A DNA stretch of 64,000 nucleotides from Cherax quadricarinatus (taxonomy: Eukaryota; Arthropoda; Malacostraca; Decapoda; Parastacidae). Both the position numbers and the translations under genes were made by a program. The DNA lies in the NCBI RefSeq assembly GCF_038502225.1, contig NC_091372.1:5974700-6038699 (forward strand), in the 5' to 3' direction. The notes beneath the pieces were generated by a model. That model did not search any database. It saw only the letters and a list, made by a program, of their open reading frames with translations, and was not told where the DNA came from. Of the stretch, positions 27,855 to 38,389 are shown piece by piece. The stretch's first letter is position 1, and every line of letters begins with the position of its first letter.

Positions 27855-28280
27855 GGGGTGAGAGTAGGGATAGTAGACGGTCGGGGGCAGGGATATAGGA
27901 TAGTGAGAGGGGGTGAGAGTAGACGGTCGGGGGCAGGGATATTGGATAGTGAGAGGGGGTGAGAGTAGACGGTCGGGGGCAGGGATATTGGATAGTGAGA
28001 GGGGGTGAGAGTAGACGGTCGGGGGCAGGGATATTGGATAGTGAGAGGGGGGAGTTGGGATAGTAGACGGTCGGGGGCAGGGATATAGGATAGTGAGAGG
28101 GGGGAGCAGGGATAGTAGACGGTCGGGGGCAGGGAAAGTAGACGGTCGGGGGCAGGGATATAGGATAGTGAGAGGGGGGAGTAGGGATAGTAGACGGTCG
28201 GGGGCAGGGATATAGGATAGTGAGAGGGGGAGTAGGGATAGTAGACGGTCGGGGGCAGGGATATAGGACAGTGAGAGTGT
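27855..28280. repeat. G-rich minisatellite, about 46-57-bp units
   Basis: The unit core is GTAGACGGTCGGGGGCAGGG, ATAT-GGATAGTGAGAGGGGG, with length variants from GAGA/GGAGTAGGGATA insertions; about eight copies. Closely spaced GGGGG/GGG/GGGGGG runs could form G-quadruplexes. Pro/Tyr/Ser open frames on the minus strand are array by-products. Confidence 0.92.
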
Positions 28281-28284
28281 TGGG

Positions 28285-28720
28285 AGGGTTCAGTGGAGAT
28301 ATAATGGTTGGAGATAAACACACTTGTTGGGCTGTAACACTTGTATTAGCAGTGTGAGAGGGGAGTGGACCAGCCTGCCTGTAACCGCCTGTAGGTCTAT
28401 CGGTGAGCTGAGGGAGAGGCAGAGAGTCTGACGCTCACATGTGGCATCACGTGATGTCACACATGCTAGCCACTGGGCCTAGCTGAGCAGGGAGCCTAAA
28501 TGTATACATGGATGATACAGATTACAATATAATAAACAAGCATATGTATAGGGAATTCAGTAGCTATACTGACAGCTCGGTCATGTTACGTATGTCGTCT
28601 CGACATACCATACTCTACAGGGTGAGTAGTCACGAAAGCGCTTGGAATTTCTCTATTCTTTCACAGTGGTTGTTTTGCATATTCTGAAATCACCTGTTTA
28701 CTGTGATCTTATTGCGCGCG
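28285..28720. other. No gene recognised
   Basis: Nothing coding or repetitive recognised, apart from the short palindrome GGCATCACGTGATGTC at about 28442-28457. Confidence 0.4.
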
Positions 28721-28721
28721 C

Positions 28722-28849
<128 letters not shown>

Positions 28850-28851
28850 TA

Positions 28852-31192
28852 CAGTGGTTCCCCGCTTTTCGTAGTTCCCGGCAATCGTAAAATTCGCCAA
28901 TCGTAGGGGTATTTTCGTATAAACATGGACTCGCTTTTCATAGGTTGACTTGCGTCGTAGTTCTTCCGGGACACGTACCCACGGCGTGAGCCAGGGCGGC
29001 AGCCAGTCTGGCATTGTTTACCAGTGAGCGAAGGTCCCCTCACGTGCTCCTGCGAAATATTTCATAATATTCCATTTATTTTAGTGCTTGCAAGTACTAA
29101 ATAAGCTACCATGGCTCCAAAGAAAGCTCCTAGTGCCAAGCCTGTGGTAAAGAAGGTGAGAAATACGACTGAATTTAAGAAAACCATCATTGAACAATAT
29201 GAAAGTGGTACAAGTGTGGCCGAACTGTCCAGGATGTATAAGAAACCCTACACAACCTTATGTTCCATAGTGGCCAAGAAAAATAAAACAAAGGATGCTG
29301 TTGTTGCAAAGGGAGTAACTATGCTGACAAAAATGAGATCACCAGTACTGGAAGAGGTTGAGAAGTTATTATTGGTGTGGATAAATGAGAAACAATTAGC
29401 AGGAGATACTCTTATGACTTCGTTTATTTGTGAAAAGGCTAGGCAGTTGCATGGAGATTTGGTAAAGAAATTGCCTGCAAATAGTGGTGAAGTGAGTGAA
29501 TTTAAGGCCAGCAAAGGCTGGTTTGAGAGATTTAAGAACCGTACTGGCATACACAGTGTGGTAAGGCATGGTGAGGCTGCCAGTTCGGACCACAAGGCGG
29601 CTGAAAAATATGTGCATGAATTCCAGGAGTACATAGAGGCTGAAGGACTGAAACCTGAACAAGTGTTCAATTGTGACGAAACAGGCCTCTTTTGGAAGAA
29701 AATGCCAAAGAGGACCTTCATTACACAAGAGGAAAAGGCAATGCCAAGACACAAGCCTATGAAAGACAGGCTGACGCTAATGTTCTGTGCTAATGCTAGT
29801 GGGGATTTCAAAGTGAAGCCATTACTAGTGTACCATTCTGAAAATCCCAGAGTGTTCAGGAAAAACAATGTTATGAAGAGTAAATTGTGTGTGTTTTGGA
29901 AATCTAATAGTAAGGCATGGGTCATGAGGGAAATTTTCGTCTTGAGGTTCAATGAAGTGTTTGGCCCTAGTGTGAAGGAGTATCTCCTGGAAAAGAAATT
30001 GGATCTCAAGTGCCTGCTAGTAATGGACAATGCACCTGCTCATCCTCCAAACTTGGATGACCTAATTTTCGAGGAGTTTGGGTTCATCACAGTAAAGTTC
30101 TTGCCCCCGAATACCACTCTTCTCCTCCAACCCATGGACCAGCAGGTTATTGCAAACTTTAAAAAACTCTACACAAAAGCAATGTTTCACAGGTGCTTGA
30201 CTGTGACCACAGACACTCACTTGACCCTAAGGGAATTTTGGAGAGAACACTTCAGCATCCTCCACTGCATAACCCTTATAGGTATGGCTTGGGAGGGAGT
30301 GACTACCAGGACTTTGAACTCTGCCTGGAGAAAATTGTGGCCAGATTGTGTCGACAAGAGGGATTTTGAAGAATTTGGGACTGACCCTAATGAGCCTATG
30401 TCTGTTGTAAAATCAATTGTGGCACTGGGGAGTTCCATGGGGTTGGATGTGAGTTTGGAGGATGTGGAAGAATTGGTGGAAGACCACAATGAAGAGCTCA
30501 CCACTGAGGAGCTGCAAGAGCTTCAGCAGGAAGAGCAACACATCGCAGCTCAGAATCTTGCTGCAGAGGAGGAAGAGAGATGGAAGAAGGTGCCTTCTTC
30601 AGAAATTAAAGATATTTTTACTATGTGGAGTAAGATGGAAAGCTTTATGGAGAAACATCACCCTAACAAGGTTGTTGCAAGCCAGGTTGGCAACATGTAC
30701 AGTGACAAAGTCTTGGGCCATTTTAGGGAAGTGTTAAAGAGACGCCAGAAACAGAGCTCTCTCCACAGTTATTTTGTGAGACAGGACTCCAGTGACTCTC
30801 AAGGTGGTCCTAGTGGCATTAAGAAACAGAGAAGAGAAGCAACCCCAGAAAAGCAAATGGTACCTGAGGTGTTGATGGAAGGGGATTCCCCTTCCAAACT
30901 ATAAACAATCCACTCTCTCTCCTCCTCCAGTCTCCCATACACTAAGAAGAATCTCCAATAAAGGTAAGTGTTATGCTGTTAATGTTTCGTTCATCATTTC
31001 CCACTGTATTGTTTATGTACTACATGTATATTTCATGTTAAAAAATTTTTTGTTTTAATACTTCTGGGTGTCAGGAACGGATTAATTGTATTTACATTAT
31101 TTCTTATGGGGAAAATTGATTCGTAAATCGTAAATTTCGTTTATAGTAACGGCTCCAGGAACGGATTAATTACGAACAACGAGGGACTACTG
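28852..31192 (+). mobile_element. Complete Tigger/pogo DNA transposon, 2341 bp
   Basis: The left end CAGTGGTTCCCCGCTTTTCG and the inverted right end CAGTAGTCCCTCGTTGTTCG are imperfect terminal inverted repeats that continue with shared TTCGTAATT-type blocks. TA lies on both sides (28850-28851 and 31193-31194), the Tc1/mariner/pogo target duplication. It encodes one intact transposase (29111-30904). An AATAAA lies at 30957-30962, within the element. Intact ORF, ends and TSD imply recent transposition. Confidence 0.93.
29111..30904 (+). CDS. Tigger-type (CENP-B-like) DDE transposase
   Basis: A 597-aa cut-and-paste transposase. In order: a Psq/CENP-B-type N-terminal helix-turn-helix (about residues 15-60, 'EFKKTIIEQYESGTSVAELSRMY'), a second CENP-B/Tc5-type DNA-binding domain (about 78-145, 'KGWFERFKNRTGI'), and a DDE domain (about 183-385). 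The acid residues are D189 (NCDETGLFWKKMP), D306 (VMDNAPAHP) and D343 (LLQPMDQQVI). A C-terminal acidic/glutamine-rich segment follows (about 455-510). The length matches vertebrate TIGD1-type and arthropod Tigger proteins. The start context ACCATGG is strong. No stop or frameshift is seen. It acts in the nucleus on its own terminal repeats. It could be domesticated, but intact ends and TSD argue for a mobile copy. Confidence 0.95.
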   Translation: MAPKKAPSAKPVVKKVRNTTEFKKTIIEQYESGTSVAELSRMYKKPYTTLCSIVAKKNKTKDAVVAKGVTMLTKMRSPVLEEVEKLLLVWINEKQLAGDTLMTSFICEKARQLHGDLVKKLPANSGEVSEFKASKGWFERFKNRTGIHSVVRHGEAASSDHKAAEKYVHEFQEYIEAEGLKPEQVFNCDETGLFWKKMPKRTFITQEEKAMPRHKPMKDRLTLMFCANASGDFKVKPLLVYHSENPRVFRKNNVMKSKLCVFWKSNSKAWVMREIFVLRFNEVFGPSVKEYLLEKKLDLKCLLVMDNAPAHPPNLDDLIFEEFGFITVKFLPPNTTLLLQPMDQQVIANFKKLYTKAMFHRCLTVTTDTHLTLREFWREHFSILHCITLIGMAWEGVTTRTLNSAWRKLWPDCVDKRDFEEFGTDPNEPMSVVKSIVALGSSMGLDVSLEDVEELVEDHNEELTTEELQELQQEEQHIAAQNLAAEEEERWKKVPSSEIKDIFTMWSKMESFMEKHHPNKVVASQVGNMYSDKVLGHFREVLKRRQKQSSLHSYFVRQDSSDSQGGPSGIKKQRREATPEKQMVPEVLMEGDSPSKL

Positions 31193-31194
31193 TA

Positions 31195-31720
31195 TATGTC
31201 GTGCCGAACATGTAAAACTGGTCAATTAGCAAGAACTCATTTAAAATTAAGTCCTTTCTAAAAATTTCTCTTATACATTTAAAGATATATTTTTTCATTA
31301 ATGTTATGTAAAAAAATTTAATTTTGCTCCAAAATAATCTTAGAAAACTTACCTAACCTCATTATAACAAGAACAATTTATTTTAGCCTAACCCAACTAA
31401 ATATATTTTAGATTTGTTTACGGTAATTTAATACTAAACAAACACAGTGAAATATATTTTTTTTCGTTAGGTTCAGAATGATTTGGGCGAAATTATTGCA
31501 TACACAAATTTTCGCTTGTCTTATATGGCAGGACGAGCGTTTCTATTTAAGCCAAGATCGCGACCGGGAGGACTAGGAGTGCGCAAGGCAATACAGGTAG
31601 CATTACCTTCATTTCTATCATCGTGTATGGCACCCAGTGCAATAGTGAAGGAGACAGTCCCAGAACGCTTGAAACGTACTGTAGGAACTCACAACCCAAC
31701 AAAATACATGGAATGTACGA
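31195..31720. other. No gene recognised
   Basis: AT-rich flank of the Tigger element. An 82-codon frame (31483-31731) has no recognisable domain. Confidence 0.4.
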
Positions 31721-31775
31721 ATGGTATATAATACCGACAAGATGAGAGTAAGACACATATGCAACATCTGGGTAT

Positions 31776-31821
31776 CTTTATTGTAGACGTTTCGCCATCC
31801 AGTGGCTTTATCAATACAAAT
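31776..31821 (-). ncRNA. Hammerhead-like motif, GTC triplet, TTGATAA core
   Basis: Minus strand: GTA, TTGATAA, stem II GCCA-ctgga-TGGC, GAAAC, GTC, TAC. Stem I GTA/TAC is preserved, while C3-to-T and G8-to-A should reduce or abolish activity. Confidence 0.6.
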
Positions 31822-32193
31822 TCTAGGACATAACTTGAAGACAGTGGAACTATGTACAGAAGATGAGGTAATCAGTCCCTCAACCTAGGAGTAGGTGCGA
31901 ACAGCACCATAGTCGTGGAGATTCTGAAGCAGAAGAAAGAATCCTGGCGCTTATATAGTAACGTCAGGTGAAGCAGACGAGGGCAAATTCACTGGTAGGC
32001 GGGATTCCCCAGTGGAAGTAGGTCCTTCCCAAAGAGATGGGTTAGTTATAGAGGTAGTTGTCATAGTCGTGAAGGTTATGTACATGTCCTCAGAATTAAG
32101 ATTCCATGATGTTGCAGTGTCTGACAAGTTGTGTACGAATGGTATATAATACCGACAAGATGAGAGTAAGACACATATGCAACATCTGGGTAT

Positions 32194-32241
32194 CTTTATT
32201 GTAGACGTTTCGCCATCCAGTGGCTTTATCAATACAAATTC
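32194..32241 (-). ncRNA. Hammerhead-like motif, second minus copy
   Basis: Same sequence as the copy at 31776-31821, within the partial tandem duplicate. Confidence 0.6.
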
Positions 32242-32450
32242 TAGGACATAACTTGAAGACAGTGGGGAATCCCGCCTACCAGTGAATTTGCCCTCGTCTG
32301 CTTCACCTGACGTTACTATATAAGCGCCAGGATTCTTTCTTCTGCTTCAGAATCTCCACGACTATGGTGCTGTTCGCACCTACTCCTAGGTTGAGGGACT
32401 GATTACCTCATCTTCTGTACATAGTTCCACTGTCTTCAAGCTATGTCCTA

Positions 32451-32497
32451 GAATTTGTATTGATAAAGCCACTGGATGGCGAAACGTCTACAATAAA
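32451..32497 (+). ncRNA. Hammerhead-like motif, plus copy
   Basis: GTA (32457-32459), TTGATAA (32460-32466), stem II GCCA/TGGC (32468-32480), GAAA (32481-32484), GTC (32486-32488), TAC (32489-32491) pairing with GTA. Confidence 0.62.
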
Positions 32498-32545
32498 GAT
32501 ACCCAGACGTTGCATATGTGTCTTACTCTCATCAAAATACATGGA

Positions 32546-33190
32546 AATAATAGAGCAGAAGTACATCTTTGCAGACTCTTCAAGTAGACCAGCTACTCTC
32601 ACAGTGCCACACCCATCCTCTGTACATAATAGCACAATGCCTCAGAAAACAACCCGTCCTTCCAGTAACTATGTCACATTTCCATATAGGGTTTGCAGCC
32701 CATTTCTAAGTTAGGTTTGGTTGGGTTAAGTCATATAAAATTAGGCTAGGTTAGGGTAGATTATACCGAAAAAATATAAATATAAAAGACGATTAATAAT
32801 CTACAGCGCGAAAAGAAATCGGGTAGCCACTGTGCACCATTCATGTAACTATGTCATATTTGAACTGTTGAAGGCTCCGCCAACAGCCACCTATTTGTTT
32901 TTTACAACAGTGTCTGTAGTTAAGAGACAAAAAGGTCAATATCATCACGCGAAGTCCCGATGGCAGTCAGAAGCGTCCAGATGGAGTCACTATGTTACCC
33001 CGGATAGAGGGTAAGCAGAATGCGTGGGACTACACCTGTGTATCCACAATGGCTGATAACTACCTATTATATCTGCCTCCTCTGTATTCAACTGGGGGGT
33101 AAGGGGTCTGCTGTGCGTTTCAGAATAGGGATGCCAAGCTGCTGCACATGTCTTACTCATAAATAAAGGTGATATAATATTCTTAGGGTA
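32546..33190. other. No gene recognised
   Basis: Contains an AT-rich stretch with repeated 'TTAGG(T/C)TAGGTT'-like words at 32705-32760 but no array. No domain-bearing ORF. Confidence 0.4.
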
Positions 33191-33194
33191 TCCC

Positions 33195-33400
33195 TCCAAG
33201 AGAAAACTTCAAAAATAGATTCAAATTAGACAAGTTTAGGTTTAGAAAGGATGTGGGAAAGTACTGGTTTAGAAATAGAGCAGTCGATGAGCGGAACAAT
33301 CTGCCAAGCAGTCACTGAAGAAAAAAACCTTAGATAACTTCGAATACAGATTGGATAACACCAGTGCAAGAGGATAGATTTGAGTGAGACTTGCAAAACA
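33195..33400 (+). pseudogene. LINE-A-related C-terminal fragment
   Basis: 'FKLDKFRFRKDVGKYWFRNRAVDERNNLPS' in the plus strand corresponds to 'FKLEKFRFRKDIGKYWFGNRVVDEWNKLPS' of the copy at 37.5 kb. It is broken shortly after by a stop and frameshift. Confidence 0.75.
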
Positions 33401-33479
33401 TGAGTTAGCCTGGGAGTGGACTTGTCAGCGGATGGGTCTATGAAAGATGAGGTGAACCACAGAACTGAAGAGGGACAAC

Positions 33480-34060
33480 AAAGGTAGACGGTGCACTGCG
33501 GTATCTATGGAGACAAAGAACTTTATCCATGGAGGCAAAATGAGGAATGAATCAGAGTACAATGGTACCAACACTTACATGGAAGTGAAGCATGGATTTT
33601 AAATATTGCAGAGGAGGAGGAGGCTGGAGGCAATAGAAATGTCATGTCTGAGGGTAATGTGTGGTATGAATATTATGCAAAAAATTTGTAGTTTATAGAT
33701 CAGGTGGTGTGGGGTTACTAAAAGTATTATTCCCAGGGTTGAGGAGTGGTTATTGCGGTAGTTTGGACATTTAGAGAGAATGGAGCAAACAGGATGACTT
33801 GGAGGTGTATAAATGTGCAATGGAGGGAAGGAGGGGTCAGGGTCGTCCTAGGAAAGGTTGGAGTGAGGGGGTAAAGGTTGTTTTGTATGCGAGGGACTTG
33901 GACATCCAACAGGCATGTGTGAGTGTGTTAGACAGGAGTGGAGGCAAGTGGTTTTTATTACTTTACGTGCTGCTGGAGTGTGAACAAGGAAATATTTATG
34001 AAGGGATTCAGGGAAACTGGTTAGCCGGACTCAGAGTCCTGGAGGTGTAAAGTACAGTGA
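33480..34060 (+). pseudogene. LINE relic of a fourth type (RT C-terminus)
   Basis: Plus-strand fragments 'YGSE.W.LNIAEEEE', 'GGNRNVMSEGNVWYEYYAKNL', 'LEVYKCAMEGRRGQGRPRKGWSEGVKVVLYARDLDIQQACVSVLDRS' resemble the 'GRPRKRW-D-V' C-terminus of RTE-like LINEs. Frames shift repeatedly. The 83-codon ORF at 33799-34050 is one of the pieces. The family is inferred from the motif only. Confidence 0.5.
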
Positions 34061-34229
34061 CTGCAGGATTCTTTATGCCTTTGCGTTGGTATATTACAGT
34101 CTGGAGGAGCATCTGAACTGTAGTATCGGCGTACCTCTGGCGTGATAGTGATTAAGTGAGTGATGGTGAAAGCGCTGCTTCTTTTATGGATCACCCTACG
34201 TTAGTGAGAGATGGCCGTTATAAATAACA

Positions 34230-34390
34230 GAAAGCCACAATACCGTGACTGGAACAATAGACAAATAACCCGCACATAGGAGAGAGGAACTTTACAACGA
34301 CGTGTCGGTCCGACTTGGACCATTTACCAAGTGACTTTGTAAATGATCCAAGTCGGACCGAAACGTCGTCATAAAGCTCCTCTCTCCTAA
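34230..34390. repeat. Family-2 foldback
   Basis: A minus copy (CACAATACCGTGACTGG at 34231 to GGTCCGACTTGGACC, with CGTGTCGG damage) and a plus copy (TGAC, TTTGTAAAT, GATCCaagtcGGACC, GAAACGTCGTCATAAAG). The hairpin loop is ATTTACCAAGTGACTTTGTAAAT. It directly abuts the 5' break of a LINE-B copy at 34391. Confidence 0.75.
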
Positions 34391-34395
34391 ATGCA

Positions 34396-35631
34396 CTAGA
34401 AGACAAAAAGAATGCAGATGTAATATATACAGACTTTGCAAAAGCCTTCGACAAGTGTGACCATGGCGTAATAGCGCACAAAATGCGTGCTAAAGGAATA
34501 ACAGGAAAAGTCGGTCGATGGATCTATAATTTCCTCACTAACAGAACACAGAGAGTAGTCGTCAACAGAGTAAAGTCCGAGGCAGCTACGGTGAAAAGCT
34601 CTGTTCCACAAGGCACAGTACTCGCTCCCATCTTGTTCCTCATCCTTATATCCGACATAGACAAGGATGTCAGCCACAGCACCGTGTCTTCCTTTGCAGA
34701 TGACACCCGAATCTGCATGACAGTGTCTTCCATTGCAGACACTGCAAAGCTCCAGGCAGACATTAACCAAATCTTTCAGTGGGCTGCAGAAAACAATATG
34801 AAGTTCAACGATGAGAAATTTCAATTACTCAGATATGGTAAACATGAGGAAATTAAATCTTCATCAGAGTACAAAACAAATTCTGGCCACAAAATAGAGC
34901 GAAACACCAACGTCAAAGACCTGGGAGTGATCATGTCGGAGGATCTCACCTTCAAGGACCATAACATTGTATCAATCGCATCTGCTAGAAAAATGACAGG
35001 ATGGATAATGAGAACCTTCAAAACTAGGGAGGCCAAGCCCATGATGACACTCTTCAGGTCACTTGTTCTATCTAGGCTGGAATATTGCTGCACACTAACA
35101 GCACCTTTCAAGGCAGGTGAAATTGCCGACCTAGAAAATGTACAGAGAACTTTCACGGCGCGCATAACGGAGATAAAACACCTCAATTATTGGGAGCGCT
35201 TGAGGTTCCTAAACCTGTATTCCCTGGAACGCAGGAGGGAGAGATACATGATTATATACACCTGGAAAATCCTAGAGGGACTAGTACCGAACTTGCACAC
35301 GAAAATCACCCACTACGAAAGCAAAAGACTTGGCAGACGATGCACCATCCCCCCAATGAAAAGCAGGGGTGTCACTAGCACGTTAAGAGACCATACAATA
35401 AGTGTCAGGGGCCCGAGGCTGTTCAACTGCCTCCCAGCACACATAAGGGGGATTACCAACAGACCCCTGGCAGTCTTCAAGCTGGCACTGGACAAGCACC
35501 TAAAGTCAGTTCCGGATCAGCCGGGCTGTGGCTCGTATGTTGGTTTGCGTGCAGCCAGCAGCAACAGCCTGGTTGATCAGGCTCTGATCCGCCAGGAGGC
35601 CTGGTCTCAGACCGGGCCGCGGGGGCGTTGA
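34396..35631 (+). CDS. LINE-B reverse transcriptase C-terminal half, open frame
   Basis: The open frame extends upstream of the first Met (34483) to 34396, so the copy is 5'-truncated rather than starting at ATG. It opens with the RT A-motif 'VIYTDFAKAFDKCDHG', then 'SSVPQGTVLAPILFLILI', the catalytic 'SSFADDTRI', and a C-terminal region 'RLEYCCTLTAPFKAGEIADLENVQRTFTARI' to 'DQALIRQEAWSQTGPRGR'. No internal stop occurs over 411 codons. The 3' UTR (GACCCCCGGAACTCTCTCCAGGTAAACTCCAGGTA) ends at about 35662. The same family accounts for most relics here. The endonuclease is absent, so this copy cannot move by itself. Confidence 0.9.
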   Translation, partial: LEDKKNADVIYTDFAKAFDKCDHGVIAHKMRAKGITGKVGRWIYNFLTNRTQRVVVNRVKSEAATVKSSVPQGTVLAPILFLILISDIDKDVSHSTVSSFADDTRICMTVSSIADTAKLQADINQIFQWAAENNMKFNDEKFQLLRYGKHEEIKSSSEYKTNSGHKIERNTNVKDLGVIMSEDLTFKDHNIVSIASARKMTGWIMRTFKTREAKPMMTLFRSLVLSRLEYCCTLTAPFKAGEIADLENVQRTFTARITEIKHLNYWERLRFLNLYSLERRRERYMIIYTWKILEGLVPNLHTKITHYESKRLGRRCTIPPMKSRGVTSTLRDHTISVRGPRLFNCLPAHIRGITNRPLAVFKLALDKHLKSVPDQPGCGSYVGLRAASSNSLVDQALIRQEAWSQTGPRGR

Positions 35632-35666
35632 CCCCCGGAACTCTCTCCAGGTAAACTCCAGGTATG
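35632..35666 (+). repeat. LINE-B 3' UTR end
   Basis: The short terminal block with repeated CCAGGTA words is present at most LINE-B 3' ends here, and in inverted form at the right window edge (63973-64000). Confidence 0.7.
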
Positions 35667-35717
35667 TACGGGTTGTCTATGGTCGTTAGGTTAAAGAAAA
35701 AAAAAAGAGTAAAACAT

Positions 35718-37835
35718 ATGTTCCAAATAGGGAAATCAGATCAAACAAAAATGATCCTAAATGGATGAACAATAGATTAAAATATCTGATTGGGCAAAAG
35801 AGAGGCATATATAGGCAAATCAAAAGAGGAGAGGGGCAATTAAGAAATCGATATATTCAGTTAAAGAGAGAAATAAAAAAGGGAATTAGAAAAGCAAAAA
35901 GAGATTATGAGGTTAAAGTTGCAAGAGAATCGAAGACTAACCCAAAAGGATTCTTTCAGGTATACAGAAGTAAGATCAGGGACAAGATAGGCCCACTCAA
36001 AAGTTCCTCGGGTCAGCTCACTGACAGTGATAAGGAAATGTGTAGAATTTTTAACACATACTTCCTCTCAGTTTTTACACAGGAGGATACCAGCGATATT
36101 CCAGTAATGATAAATTATGTAGAACAGGACGATAATAAACTGTGCACGATTAGGGTCACAAGTGACATGGTCCTTAGGCAAATAGATAAATTAAAACCTA
36201 ACAAATCCCCAGGCCCTGATGAACTGTATGCAAGGGTTCTAAAGGAATGTAAAGAGGAGCTTAGCACACCTTTGGCTAATCTTTTCAACATATCACTACA
36301 AACTGGCATGGTGCCAGATAAGTGGAAAATGGCAAATGTGATACCTATTTTCAAAACAGGTGACAGGTCCTTAGCTTCGAACTATAGACCAATAAGCCTA
36401 ACCTCCATAGTGGGAAAATTTATGGAATCAATAATTGCCGAGGCAGTTCGTAGCCACCTTGAAAAGCATAAATTAATCAACGAATCTCAGCATGGTTTTA
36501 CAAAGGGGCGTTCCTGCTTACGAATTTATTAACTTTTTTCACTAAGGTATTTGAGGAGGTAGATCATGGTAATGAATATGATATTGTGTATATGGACTTC
36601 AGTAAGGCTTTTGACAGGGTCCCACATCAGAGACTATTGAGGAAAATTAAAGCACATGGAATAGGAAGAGAAATTTTTTCCTGGATAGAGGCATGGTTGA
36701 CAAATAGGCAGCAGAGAGTTTGCATAAATGGGGAGAAATCAGAGTGGGGAAGCGTCACGAGCGGTGTTCCACAGGGGTCAGTGTTGGGCCCCCTGCTGTT
36801 CACAATCTACATAAACGACATAGATGAGGGCATAAAGAGCGACATCGGCAAGTTTGCCGATGACACCAAAATAGGCCGTCGAATTCATTCTGACGAGGAC
36901 ATTCGAGCACTCCAGGAAGATTTGAATAGACTGATGCAGTGGTCGGAGAAGTGGCAGATGCAGTTTAATATAGACAAATGCAAAGTTCTAAATGTTGGAC
37001 AGGACAATAACCATGCCACATATAAACTAAATAATGTAGATCTTAATATTACGGATTGCGAAAAAGATTTAGGAGTTCTGGTTAGCAGTAATCTGAAACC
37101 AAGACAACAGTGCATAAGTGTTCACAATAAAGCTAATAGAATCCTTGGCTTCATATCAAGAAGCATAAATAATAGGAGTCCTCAGGTTGTTCTTCAACTC
37201 TATACATCCTTGGTTAGGCCTCATTTAGATTATGCTGCACAGTTTTGGTCACCGTATTACAGAATGGATATAAATTCTCTGGAAAATGTACAAAGGAGGA
37301 TGACAAAGTTGATCCCATGTATCAGAAACCTTCCCTATGAGGATAGACTAAGGGCCCTGAAACTGCACTCTCTAGAAAGACGTAGAATTAGGGGGGATAT
37401 GATTGAGGTGTATAAATGGAAGACAGGAATAAATAAAGGGGATGTAAATAGTGTGCTGAAAATATCTAGCCTAGACAGGACTCGCAGCAATGGTTTTAAG
37501 TTGGAAAAATTCAGATTCAGGAAGGATATAGGAAAGTACTGGTTTGGTAATAGGGTTGTGGATGAGTGGAACAAACTCCCAAGTACCGTTATAGAGGCCA
37601 GAACGTTGTGTAGCTTTAAAAATAGGTTGGATAAATACATGAGTAGATGTGGGTGGGTGTGAGTTAGACCTGATAGCTTGTGCTACCAGGTCGGTTGCCG
37701 TGTTCCTCCCTTAAGTCAATGTGACCTGACCTGACTAGGTTGGGTGCATTGGCTTAAGCCGGTAGGAGACTTGGACCTGCCTCGCATGGGCCAGTAGGCC
37801 TTCTGCAGTGTTCCTTCGTTCTTATGTTCTTATAT
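35718..37835 (+). pseudogene. LINE-A copy, RT to 3' end, single-base frameshift
   Basis: It begins at 'VPNREIRSNKNDPKWMNNRLKY' (about residue 329 of the 7989-10463 ORF) and reads to the end of the protein and 3' UTR. The frames 35765-36532 and 36586-37662 are one gene: at about 36517 'TGCTTA' replaces 'TGCCTTA' of the 8-10-kb copy, a single C deletion. The rest is nearly identical to that copy. FADD is intact ('GKFADDTKIGRR', near 36860). The C-terminus ends 'YMSRCGWV' at 37662. The 3' UTR ends with TTCTTATG repeats at 37815-37833. It is a 5'-truncated recent insertion. Confidence 0.93.
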
Positions 37836-38020
37836 ACCCTTACATTTTTTTCATTTTTAAGTTTGTATTCATTTGTAGGCACATAAATGGTGTTAGGTTA
37901 GTTCAATGTGGAGTTGACCTTTATTACCCGCAATGCCTCAAATGGAGACCCAGTAGAAACACGAGCTGTGTAAAAAACTATGAGGTTTCTGCTGATACCA
38001 GACCTTCCAGGTAGTGAAGA
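37836..38020. other. No gene recognised
   Basis: Short AT-rich interval without recognisable content. Confidence 0.35.
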
Positions 38021-38195
38021 ATGACATACTTATGCAACAAATGGGAATCTTTATCGAAGAAATGTTTCGCCAGACAGTCCAATATAAAGGTGGTGTAAAG
38101 AGAGGAGGAGTTTGAGGTAATCAGTCCCTCAGCCTGGAGTCGATGTGTTCAGTCCATCAATCTTGAAGTACAGCATATGCTGTACTTTCCCTCAC
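38018..38195 (-). repeat. Degraded hammerhead-type repeat
   Basis: 'ACTTATGCAACAAATGGG', 'ATCTTTATCG', 'GTTTCGCCAGACAGTCC', 'GAGGTAATCAGTCCCTCAGCC' and 'GGAGTCGATGTGTTCAGTCC' follow the order of the minus-oriented family-1 repeat. The CTGATGA box and part of stem II are deleted. A small palindrome (GTACAGCATATGCTGTAC) lies at 38170-38187. Confidence 0.65.
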
Positions 38196-38389
38196 CTCTC
38201 TCCACTATCAGAAATATAATGAATTTCTTTGTTTTATCTTTATAGTGTCAGATTATCATATACGTACGTCTTTTAATTTCCTATTTTCAGTGATAACTGC
38301 AATTCCATCTGCCTTAAATATGTGCAGTTAGAATGCAATAATATTCCAGTCTAGGGAGTACAAATGCCTGGAAGAGTATCATCAGGTCG

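Larger units (their letters stand above)
31722..32545. repeat. Penelope-type hammerhead composite (two minus, one plus)
   Basis: A minus unit (31722-32020), a partial tandem repeat of its start (32135-32262) and a plus unit (32263-32540) that is an almost exact inverted copy of the first. The 'ACGAATGGTATATAATACCGAC' border occurs twice (31715-31740 and 32133-32158). This partial-tandem plus inverted arrangement of terminal repeats is the known organisation of Penelope-like insertions. The coding part is absent. Confidence 0.8.

Noticed and set aside
29248..30030. 260-codon minus-strand ORF
   Set aside because: Shadow of the Tigger transposase on the opposite strand; no domain.
29111..30904. 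Host TIGD-like gene (domesticated transposase)
   Set aside because: Terminal inverted repeats and TA duplications immediately flank it, so it is a mobile copy rather than a domesticated gene, unless shown otherwise by synteny.
32700..32760. TTAGG-type telomeric repeats (TTAGGTT, TTAGGCTAGG)
   Set aside because: Only a few irregular words; no tandem (TTAGG)n array.
34483..35631. ORF as an independent gene starting at ATG 34483
   Set aside because: The frame continues upstream with RT motif A (TDFAKAFDKCDHG), so this is a 5'-truncated LINE, not a gene start.
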